From CADCVT01 sp036389155 (lineage in GTDB: Bacteria; Actinomycetota; Thermoleophilia; Solirubrobacterales; Solirubrobacteraceae): a stretch of DNA of 64,000 nt. Under the pieces are notes generated by a model. It ran no database searches. It had not been told where the DNA came from and worked only from the letters and a program-made list of their open reading frames with translations. Made by a program: the position numbers and the translations under genes. This document shows, one piece after another, positions 58,438 to 64,000 of this stretch. Positions within the stretch are counted from its first letter, which is position 1. Each line of letters opens with the position of its first letter. The stretch lies in assembly GCA_036389155.1 (NCBI GenBank), contig DASVQN010000009.1, forward strand, positions 72,615-136,614, given 5' to 3'.

Positions 58438-59337
58438 TCAGGCCGCGTCGCCACTACCGGCCAGTTTGGCCCACCAGGTTTCGATGGCCTGGCTGAACTC
58501 CGCTGGTGCGTCGGATTGCAGGAAGTGGCCGGCTCCGTGGAGCACTGTCGTGGTGTGGTTGGGGAAGGTGGCTTCCAGGCGTTCGCGGTATTTGTCGGTG
58601 AAGATCGGGTCCTTGTCGGCCCAGAGGATCAGCGTGGGCAAGCGCTGGAGTGCGCCGAGACGGCCTGCGAGATCGGTGAAGAACTCGCGAGCCCCGACGA
58701 GTTCGCCGGGAAGTACGGCGCCGGCGTGGCGACGGTCTGGGGTGGGCGTTGCTTGGCGGTAGTGGGCCATCTCGGCTTCGGACAGCTTGCGGCGCTTGTG
58801 CGCTGACGGGATGAAGGAGTTGACGAGCAGGTTGGACCGCCGGATCAGCGCTCGGCCGACCGGGTTCCCCATGCCGCGGGAGAACACTTCGCTGGACGGG
58901 TCACCGTTCAACGGCCATACCCAGGTGTTGGCCAGGATGAGGCGTTCGAACTTGTCCGGCCGCTGCTGGGCGGCATACAGGCCGAACGGTCCGCCCCAGT
59001 TGTGACCGACCAGGGTCAGCTGCGAGAGGTCCAAGCGGTCGAGGAAGGACACCAGCAGTGCGGCGTGGTCCTGGGCCAAGTACCGATAGCCGGGCGCACC
59101 GGTAGACAGGCCGAACCCCGGAAAGTCCAGGGCGATGCACCGGAACCGGTCACGCAGCGCGGCGATCACCTCGCGGTACACGAACGACCAGACCGGATTG
59201 CCGTGCAGCATCAACAGGATCGGCCCCGAACCCTCGTCGACGTAGTGCACGACGTTCGCGTCCAGCTCCACGAAGCAGCTCGTGAAGGGGAACAGCTCAT
59301 CGTCGACCCAGGCCGGCCTGGCGTCAGTCACGACCAC
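58438..59337 (-). CDS. Haloalkane-dehalogenase-like alpha/beta hydrolase, nucleophile Asp replaced by Asn
   Basis: 299 aa. LMLHGNPVWSFVYREVI (oxyanion Asn and halide Trp), LDFPGFGLSTG, LANTWVWPL and the ends LILWADKDPIF and LHGAGHFLQSDAP match haloalkane dehalogenases. The nucleophile elbow reads VGHNWGGPFG, with Asn (AAC codon) where the family has Asp, so it may be inactive or need deamidation. The GTG directly follows the stop of the SnoaL-like gene (TAGGTG), an operon under the HxlR-type operator. Confidence 0.85.
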   Translation of the reverse strand: MVVTDARPAWVDDELFPFTSCFVELDANVVHYVDEGSGPILLMLHGNPVWSFVYREVIAALRDRFRCIALDFPGFGLSTGAPGYRYLAQDHAALLVSFLDRLDLSQLTLVGHNWGGPFGLYAAQQRPDKFERLILANTWVWPLNGDPSSEVFSRGMGNPVGRALIRRSNLLVNSFIPSAHKRRKLSEAEMAHYRQATPTPDRRHAGAVLPGELVGAREFFTDLAGRLGALQRLPTLILWADKDPIFTDKYRERLEATFPNHTTTVLHGAGHFLQSDAPAEFSQAIETWWAKLAGSGDAA

Positions 59338-59853
59338 CTACAAGAACCGTGGCGCCACGCGGTCGGCGGTGCGCACGACGAAGGCGATCGGTCGGGCGAT
59401 CAGTGCAACGAGGGCGCCCATGGCTGGTCCGCGGCGCCTGGCGGCGACGCGTGGCGGCAGCGCCGAGAACAGCGTGGCGGTTGCCGGGAGCGGCCGGGCG
59501 AAGAGCGTCAGGTCAGCGATCTGCGCGTCCTCGTTGAACTCCGCGAGGACCATCGCGTTCAGCACCACGCCGCGCACGCGCGCGCGGAACGTGAACGACC
59601 GCGTGTCGTCCCGGGCCAGCGGTTCGCCGGTCTCGAGCTCCTCGAGCACAGCGAAGATGTCGCGGTGCATCGCAGTGACCTCGTCCCGGCCCGCGAAGCG
59701 CACCATCTCGGTCAGCGGCGAGTGCAGCTCGACGTCGGGCGCCAGCAGCGCGGAGACGGCGTCGGCGTCGCCGCGCTCGCCAGCGGCGCGATAGGCCGCG
59801 ATCGCGGCCGAGACGGGCGAAATGGAAGGAGCGGCGGAAACAGCGGCGGACAT
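59338..59853 (-). CDS. SnoaL-like (NTF2-fold) protein
   Basis: 171 aa from ATG 59853, preceded by AAAGG. AIAAYRAAGERGDADAVSALLAPDVELHSPLTEMVRFAGRDEV is the SnoaL/NTF2 pattern; catalysis cannot be assigned. An ATG at 59925 in frame would make the first 24 codons cover the promoter-operator, so it was not used. First gene of an operon with the dehalogenase-like gene, divergent from the HxlR regulator. Confidence 0.8.
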   Translation of the reverse strand: MSAAVSAAPSISPVSAAIAAYRAAGERGDADAVSALLAPDVELHSPLTEMVRFAGRDEVTAMHRDIFAVLEELETGEPLARDDTRSFTFRARVRGVVLNAMVLAEFNEDAQIADLTLFARPLPATATLFSALPPRVAARRRGPAMGALVALIARPIAFVVRTADRVAPRFL

Positions 59854-59886
59854 CGGGGCCTTTCGAGGAACGGCTGGCTGGGCGCG

Positions 59887-59920
59887 CTTGAGAAAATCAA
59901 GTGGACGTGAGAAAGTCAAG
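59887..59920. promoter_or_regulatory. Promoter-operator of the HxlR-type regulator and its divergent target
   Basis: CTTGA-GAAAA-TCAAG (59887-59901) is a perfect palindrome, and a near copy CGTGA-GAAAG-TCAAG follows at 59906-59920, 19 bp apart. Overlapping promoters: TTGAGA-17-GAAAGT on the plus strand, ending 7 bases before the regulator ATG, and TTGACT-17-TTTTCT on the minus strand for the SnoaL/dehalogenase operon. Confidence 0.65.
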
Positions 59921-59923
59921 CTC

Positions 59924-60559
59924 ATGGCGTCTCGCTCCTACGGGCAGTACTGCGGGCTTGCGCGCTCGCTGGACGCAATCGGCGATCGCTGGAGCCTGCT
60001 GATCGTGCGCGAGCTGCTGCTCGGCCCGCTGCGCTACGGCCAGCTAAGTGCGGGGCTCGACGGGATCGCGACCAATCTGTTGGCCGACCGGCTGCGCAGG
60101 CTGGAGGCCGCTGGGGTGATCGAGCGACAAGTGGGCGACCCGGGAGGCGTTGTCTACGCCCTGACCCCATGGGGCGCGCAATTGCGGGAGCCCGTGGAGT
60201 CGCTGATCCGCTGGAGCACCCCGCTGATGACCTGCGGCCCGGGCAGCGACACGTTCTCACCGCGCTGGCTGGCCGTCGCGCTCCCCGCTCTGCTTCATGA
60301 GCGGAGAGCCCGACGGCCGGCCGAGGTCGGGATCGACCTCCCCGGACTGTTCGTGACGCTGCGGATCGACAAGGACGGCCCCCACGTCACCGCCGACCCC
60401 GACCAGCGCCCCGAAACGATCCTCGCCGCAGAGCCAGCGGTCGTGTTGGGGCTCGCCGCAGGCGCGCTCACCCTCGAGCAAGTTCTGCCCCTTGCCCGCA
60501 TTCAGGGTGAGCCTGGCGTCCTCCGCGCGGTGTTCGCGGGCACGGCGGACCAGCACTGA
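59924..60559 (+). CDS. HxlR-family transcriptional regulator
   Basis: 211 aa. The winged-helix domain SYGQYCGLARSLDAIGDRWSLLIVRELLLGPLRYGQLSAGLDGIATNLLADRLRRLEAAGVIER has the conserved Cys10; the C-terminal half resembles an SCP2-like ligand-binding fold (LPGLFVTLRIDKDGPHVTADPDQRPETILAAEPAVVLGLAAGALT). It probably represses the divergent SnoaL/dehalogenase operon and itself. Its 3' end overlaps the recombinase remnant. Confidence 0.9.
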   Translation: MASRSYGQYCGLARSLDAIGDRWSLLIVRELLLGPLRYGQLSAGLDGIATNLLADRLRRLEAAGVIERQVGDPGGVVYALTPWGAQLREPVESLIRWSTPLMTCGPGSDTFSPRWLAVALPALLHERRARRPAEVGIDLPGLFVTLRIDKDGPHVTADPDQRPETILAAEPAVVLGLAAGALTLEQVLPLARIQGEPGVLRAVFAGTADQH

Positions 60560-60718
60560 GCCGCGGCGGTGATCGAGGTCCGACGACGTTTCCTCGACGG
60601 CCGGCGGGTCGGCCGGATAGCTCAGCCCCTTGTTGCGAGGCGGGCGCCCCGCCCCGAAGCCGGGCAGCGTTGCGGGCGAACGGCGACGACCGGCAACATC
60701 GAGCAGCACCTCGGTCAT
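60542..60718 (-). pseudogene. Tyrosine recombinase/integrase remnant with internal deletion
   Basis: From ATG 60718 with a good GGAGGGG site: MTEVLLDVAGRRRSPATLPG...PPRNKGLSYPADPPAVEE matches the N-terminus of actinobacterial tyrosine recombinases. About codon 44 it jumps to SSDLDHRRGSVLVRR, which in intact enzymes lies some 50 residues later, and then runs antisense into the HxlR gene. The catalytic Arg-His-Tyr region is gone. This marks a former mobile element. Confidence 0.65.
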
Positions 60719-60918
60719 GACCCCTCCTAGGGCTAGACGACGAGCCCCGAGCATCACGTCGGACCGATGGAAGCACGGGGGTGTCGGCTGCCGCTTTCCG
60801 TCAGCCCGACTGGGCCGGCGGACCGCACTCCGAGCTGCATCGGGACCTCAGGTTCGCTTCGGCAGCATCGGCGTCTTCGGCAACGTCGAACCACCGCGCC
60901 GGATCGGACGCTGCGTGT

Positions 60919-62511
60919 TCAGCCGACTTTGAAGTCGGCGGTCAAGCCCTTGCCCTTGACCCGGAGCCGAGCGGTGCGGCTCTTGCGCCCGCCCGCATCG
61001 GACAGGTAGTTCCAGGTCACCCACGGCTGGCCGTCGCGTGCCCGGTAGACATCCATCGCACCGGGGCCGCGCTTGTTGCCCGGCAGCGAGTACTTGCGCT
61101 TCGAGGACGGCAGCGCGTCATCCGCTGCGACGTAGGCAAACCATGCCCTTTGGTTGTCGGGCATCTGCCGGCAGAGTCCGACGTCGAGCTTCGAGCCGCA
61201 ATAGGCGATCCCGGTCGCGTAGTAGTTCTGCTGCCACTTGTTGCCGGAGTAGAAGAGGTACCAGGAGCCGTTGTAGAAGAACGCACTCGGGTTCTCGATG
61301 ACGGTCACGCCGTCGTCGCCCTTTTTGTAGTGCGCCCAGGCGAGGTCGTCGCTGCGCATGATGACCGTGGGCTTCGAGTCGCGGGCGACGCTGCCGTATA
61401 TGCCGAACTTCAGGCGCATCGCCGACAGCGCGGACTCATACCCCTGCGCCCGCTGGCCGTCGCGCCAGGTCATCCAGACCTCGCCGTCGGGTCCCTCGGT
61501 GACGTCAGCGTCTATCGCCCAGCGATCGCCTTTCGTCGGGCACACCAGCGGCTCCAGCTCGGTCACGTATTCCGTGAAGGGCTTCGTCGAGTGCGCGACG
61601 CCGACGCACCTGCGCCCGCCGGAGTCCCTCGCGACCGCGGTGTAGAACAGGTAATACCGGCCCGCGTCTGTGACCTTGTAGAAGGCGCCCGGCGTCCAGA
61701 TCTCCGAGTCGGGCTCGGTCCAGACCCCGCCGCCGTTCGGCAGCGCGTCGCCGCCCAGGTCCGATGTGCTGCCGACGGAGTCTCCGGTGCCGTGTCTGGA
61801 CCAGGGCACGTTGACGTCCGGAATCGTGACGCCGAAGGGCAGGTCGAAGCCACTCTTGGTGGCGCCGAACGTTCCGTACTGATCCGAGCCGTCGTGGAGC
61901 GCGATCGTGTCGGCACCCGGGAACGGAAAGTCGTGCGTTTCGTCGTCCGGGTTCGGAGGGTCCTGGGGTCGATCGGACGTGGGGGTCGGAGTCGGAGTCG
62001 GGGTGGCCGTCCCGCCGCCGCCGCCACCGCCACCGCCACCGCCACCGCCACCCAGCGACGACGGCGGCCCGTCGGCGTTGCACTCGGCCTTGCGGTCGTC
62101 GGCGCAGACCTTCAGCGACGCGGCGCGGTCGTCGAACGAGATCGAGGACATCGCGTTGTCCTCGGGATCGGGCGGTGTGCAGAGGATCGTCGACGGATCG
62201 CCCTGGTAGTTCGTCCGGTTCCAGAACCGCACGCAGTGCCCCCGCTTGATCGCAACCGACGAGATGGTGTTGTTGACGTCGACGACCTGGCCGGTCGCGG
62301 CGTCGTTGAACGCTTTGAAGTTCGGCCGCCAGCCGTCGGCGACGACCGACGCGCCCGCGCACTTCGTGCCACGCCACAACTGGACAAGCGCGCCCTCGCT
62401 GCGCGCGTTCGCGGCGCAGTAGTGGTTCGCCCGCGCCGCCTGCGGGATCGCCATGCCCAGGCTCAACGCGACAGCGATAAGCACTCCGGCTCCCGTAACC
62501 CGCCCCCGCAT
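60919..62511 (-). CDS. Secreted protein with crystallin-like domain and GH43-like beta-propeller
   Basis: 530 aa from ATG 62511. A signal peptide (to ~ANHY) is followed by a beta/gamma-crystallin-like segment (CVRFWNRTNYQGDPSTILC), a linker of 14 glycines then TPTPTPTP, and a five-bladed propeller: GAFYKVTDAGRYYLFYTA, GPDGEVWMTWRDG, IENPSAFFYNGSWYLFYSGN. The YYLFYTA/WYLFYSG blades are typical of arabinanase/xylosidase (GH43, GH62-like) proteins. Polysaccharide binding or cleavage is likely; the catalytic acids were not verified. Confidence 0.78.
   Translation of the reverse strand: MRGRVTGAGVLIAVALSLGMAIPQAARANHYCAANARSEGALVQLWRGTKCAGASVVADGWRPNFKAFNDAATGQVVDVNNTISSVAIKRGHCVRFWNRTNYQGDPSTILCTPPDPEDNAMSSISFDDRAASLKVCADDRKAECNADGPPSSLGGGGGGGGGGGGGGTATPTPTPTPTSDRPQDPPNPDDETHDFPFPGADTIALHDGSDQYGTFGATKSGFDLPFGVTIPDVNVPWSRHGTGDSVGSTSDLGGDALPNGGGVWTEPDSEIWTPGAFYKVTDAGRYYLFYTAVARDSGGRRCVGVAHSTKPFTEYVTELEPLVCPTKGDRWAIDADVTEGPDGEVWMTWRDGQRAQGYESALSAMRLKFGIYGSVARDSKPTVIMRSDDLAWAHYKKGDDGVTVIENPSAFFYNGSWYLFYSGNKWQQNYYATGIAYCGSKLDVGLCRQMPDNQRAWFAYVAADDALPSSKRKYSLPGNKRGPGAMDVYRARDGQPWVTWNYLSDAGGRKSRTARLRVKGKGLTADFKVG
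62018..62053. repeat. CCACCG microsatellite encoding polyglycine
   Basis: A run of GCCGCC and CCACCG units codes for the polyglycine linker of the GH43-like protein on the minus strand. Such runs change length by slippage. Confidence 0.7.
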
Positions 62512-62521
62512 CCTGGACCGC

Positions 62522-62527
62522 AGGCTA
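62522..62527 (-). promoter_or_regulatory. Putative -10 element TAGCCT of the GH43-like gene
   Basis: On the minus strand TAGCCT ends 10 bases before the ATG at 62511, the same hexamer as at six other genes of this window. Confidence 0.45.
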
Positions 62528-62615
62528 TCCCTTCCAGCATCCGTTCTACGCGCCCGCGCATGGAACGTAGCCCGACAAGCTGTCGCATCGAGGCACAAGC
62601 AAGAGCTCGCGACGC

Positions 62616-62852
62616 TGCCTCTCCGACTACGGCCTGACGCTCACGCTGCGACGTGGCCTCCTCGGAGCAAGGGCCCGCGTCCTGATGGTCGATGACTGGG
62701 TCGACACGGGCGCCCAAGCAACCGCGGTCACTCGTCTCATCGAGGACGCCGGGTCATCGTGGGTCGGCGTCGCCACGATCGTTGATGCCACGACCGCCGC
62801 CGTCCGGCGAGACCTCGGAGTGCGCAGCTTGCTTTCGGTCCGCGAGCTGTAA
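62616..62852 (+). pseudogene. Phosphoribosyltransferase, 5'-truncated remnant
   Basis: The frame reads CLSDYGLTLTLRRGLLGARARVLMVDDWVDTG, then AQATAVTRLIEDAGSSWVGVATIVDATTAAVRRDLGV, up to the TAA at 62850. VLMVDDWVDTGAQ is the PRPP-binding loop of adenine-phosphoribosyltransferase-like enzymes. The N-terminal half is absent and no start codon with a ribosome site precedes it, so it is a gene remnant abutting the GH43-like gene. Confidence 0.65.
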
Positions 62853-62901
62853 CGGCTGCCGGCACCGATGAATTCGCGCAGACGGATCGGTCTGTACCGA
62901 C

Positions 62902-63459
62902 ATGAACGATCGAAACGTGGTTCTCAAGATGGTGATGTCCCTCGACGGTTTCGTCACCAGCCCCGACGGGACCCACGAATGGATGTTCGAATGGTTCGGC
63001 GACGACTCGAGTCACTGGAACCGCCGCGCCCTCGACGCGGCCGGCGTCCACGCGATGGGGCGCCGCAGCTACGAGATCATGGGGCCGCACTGGTCGGCGT
63101 CAGAGGGGCCGATCGCGACCGCGATGAACGAGAAGCCCAAGGCCGTCTTCTCCCGCACGCTGGAGAAGGCGGGATGGGGACCGGCCGAGATCTTCGGCGG
63201 GGATCTGGGTGCAGCGATAGCGGACCTGAAGGCTCGGGACGACGAAGGCACGGTCCTGGTCCACGGAGGCCCCGGCTTCGCCAAGTCGCTCACCGCCCTG
63301 GGCCTCGTCGACGAGTACCAGCTCACGACGGTTCCGATCGCGATCGGCGCGGGGCGCAGCCCGTTCGCCGACCTGAAGGAGCACCTGAAGCTCGACGTCG
63401 TCGAGGAGGAGCGCTTCCGGAGCGGAGCCCTCGCGCAGATCCTCGTGCCGAAGCGATAG
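62902..63459 (+). CDS. Dihydrofolate-reductase-fold protein (RibD C-terminal-like)
   Basis: 185 aa. MVMSLDGFVTSPDGTHEWMFEWFG, GVHAMGRRSYEIMG, VFSRTLEKAGWGPAEIFGGDLGAAIADLKARDDEGTVLVHGGPGFAKSLTALGLVDEYQLTTVPIAIGAG is the standard YyaP/RibD-C pattern, an NADPH-dependent reductase fold; natural substrate unknown. 24 bp from the convergent cupin gene. Confidence 0.88.
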   Translation: MNDRNVVLKMVMSLDGFVTSPDGTHEWMFEWFGDDSSHWNRRALDAAGVHAMGRRSYEIMGPHWSASEGPIATAMNEKPKAVFSRTLEKAGWGPAEIFGGDLGAAIADLKARDDEGTVLVHGGPGFAKSLTALGLVDEYQLTTVPIAIGAGRSPFADLKEHLKLDVVEEERFRSGALAQILVPKR

Positions 63460-63483
63460 GCGATCCGGCCGGCCGAGGCGCGG

Positions 63484-63891
63484 TCAGGTCGCGGGCGCGG
63501 CCGCGTACTGCTCGTCGGTCACGTGCTCGCCCCAGGTCACGGGGCTTCCGGACGCGTCGTTCTGCTGCATCGCGACGTGGACCATGAACCGGTTCGGAGC
63601 GGCGCCGTGCCAGTGGTTCTCGCCGGGCTCGAAGAAGACGCGGTCGCCGGGCCGGATGACCTCGACGGGGCCACCGTCGCGCTGGCAGTGCCCCACGCCC
63701 TCGGTGACGTAGATCGTCTGGCCGAACGGATGCGTGTGCCAGGCGGTCCGGGCGCCGGGGGTGAAGTGGACGCTGGCGGCGGCGAGCCGGGACGGCGGCG
63801 ACGGTGACGCGACGGTGTCGATGAAAACGTCGCCGGTAAACCACTCCTTTGGTCCGGGCGCAGTTTGAATGGAATTCTTGGTTATTTGCAT
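63484..63891 (-). CDS. Cupin, manganese (R)-mandelonitrile-lyase-like
   Basis: 135 aa from ATG 63891, with GAGGAGG upstream; an ATG at 63912 has no such site. KEWFTGDVFIDTV, SVHFTPGARTAWHTHPFGQTIYVTEGVGHCQRDGGPVEVIRPGDRVFFEPGENHWHGAAP is the cupin pattern with the metal ligands HTH, Q and H, as in Mn-dependent hydroxynitrile lyases of this family. The first 25 codons are clearly richer in A and T than the surroundings, a hint of transfer. Confidence 0.82.
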   Translation of the reverse strand: MQITKNSIQTAPGPKEWFTGDVFIDTVASPSPPSRLAAASVHFTPGARTAWHTHPFGQTIYVTEGVGHCQRDGGPVEVIRPGDRVFFEPGENHWHGAAPNRFMVHVAMQQNDASGSPVTWGEHVTDEQYAAAPAT

Positions 63892-63930
63892 CGAGTCCTC
63901 CTCTTCGTTCATGAGGGAGCGATCGGCCGC

Positions 63931-64000
63931 TCAGTGGTTGGTCAACCGCTCCAGGCTGTCCGGATACCGGGCCCCTTGCACTACGATCTGCGAGGCGGCG
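63931..64000 (-). CDS. Probable aldo/keto reductase, C-terminal end only
   Basis: Only the last 22 codons are visible (AASQIVVQGARYPDSLERLTNH and stop). The QGARYPxxLxxLT ending resembles that of aldo/keto reductases, which often accompany mandelonitrile-lyase-like cupins, but the fragment is too short to be sure. The rest lies right of the window. Confidence 0.4.
   Translation of the reverse strand, partial: AASQIVVQGARYPDSLERLTNH

Noticed and set aside
59854..59925. ATG at 59925 as start of the SnoaL-like protein
   Set aside because: It would translate the promoter-operator and share CATG with the regulator start; ATG 59853 has a ribosome site.
60257..60757. 166-codon open frame overlapping the HxlR gene
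   Set aside because: Only the first ~59 codons resemble a recombinase; the rest is antisense to the HxlR gene, so it is listed as a remnant.
62463..62717. 84-codon minus-strand frame before the GH43-like gene
   Set aside because: Antisense to the phosphoribosyltransferase remnant, with no features of its own.
1..64000. tRNA, rRNA, CRISPR arrays and known riboswitches
   Set aside because: Looked for by eye on both strands; no tRNA cloverleaf, repeat-spacer series or recognisable riboswitch core was seen.

Overview
The window is a 64 kb piece of a very GC-rich chromosome. Gene content and style point to an actinobacterium of the Thermoleophilia/Solirubrobacterales type (an inference from gene families, not from a marker gene). 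It has a pspAB-htpX pair, lysA-hom-thrC-thrB, Ku-type NHEJ, AddAB-like nucleases, a MarP-like protease, an ANTAR regulator beside a SigB-type sigma factor, and many secreted proteins of unknown function. Genes are tightly packed. Convergent neighbours often overlap at their stops, and most transcription units start with a TANNNT hexamer 6-11 bases before the start codon and no Shine-Dalgarno sequence, which is the layout of leaderless mRNAs. There is no rRNA, tRNA or CRISPR array, and no intact insertion sequence.

Layout. 0-9 kb: envelope stress (pspAB, htpX), an M23 endopeptidase, a membrane-anchored secreted protein, an lgt-like transferase, a TroBCD-type metal ABC transporter with a Zur-like operator, a secreted beta-propeller and an alpha/beta hydrolase. 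9-13.4 kb: the aspartate-family run lysA-hom-thrC-thrB. 13.4-22.6 kb: DUF192, an L,D-transpeptidase/ParA/FHA operon, small soluble proteins and a lipoprotein, a penicillin-binding protein divergent from a CvpA-serine protease, and topoisomerase III. 22.6-27.2 kb: SRPBCC and secreted proteins. 27.2-35 kb: DNA repair (UvdE; AddB-like and AddA-like nucleases joined by a tiny coupling ORF).

35-42.3 kb: BrkB membrane protein, ANTAR regulator, SigB-type sigma factor, HAD phosphatase, CsbD, ferritin, a GlxA regulator facing a DJ-1 protein, and an RTX-repeat protein. 42.3-44.9 kb: Ku and topoisomerase IB, then 600 bp without a gene that holds a 12-bp hairpin and a 119-bp tandem duplication. 44.9-50.4 kb: small proteins, VOC proteins, a methyltransferase, an ACT protein, a metallopeptidase, and a STAS / RsbW-like / degenerate-ATPase partner-switching set, then asparaginase. 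50.4-56.5 kb: gltBD.

56.5-64 kb looks accessory: a YdhR-like monooxygenase, an epimerase, an HxlR-controlled SnoaL/dehalogenase pair, a deleted tyrosine-recombinase remnant, a secreted GH43-like propeller, a phosphoribosyltransferase remnant, a DHFR-fold reductase, a mandelonitrile-lyase-like cupin and the end of a probable aldo/keto reductase.

The genes most worth following up are the FHA-ParA-L,D-transpeptidase operon, the leaderless promoter architecture (including stop codons that double as -10 elements), and the repeat-bearing intergenic region behind the Ku/topoisomerase IB operon.
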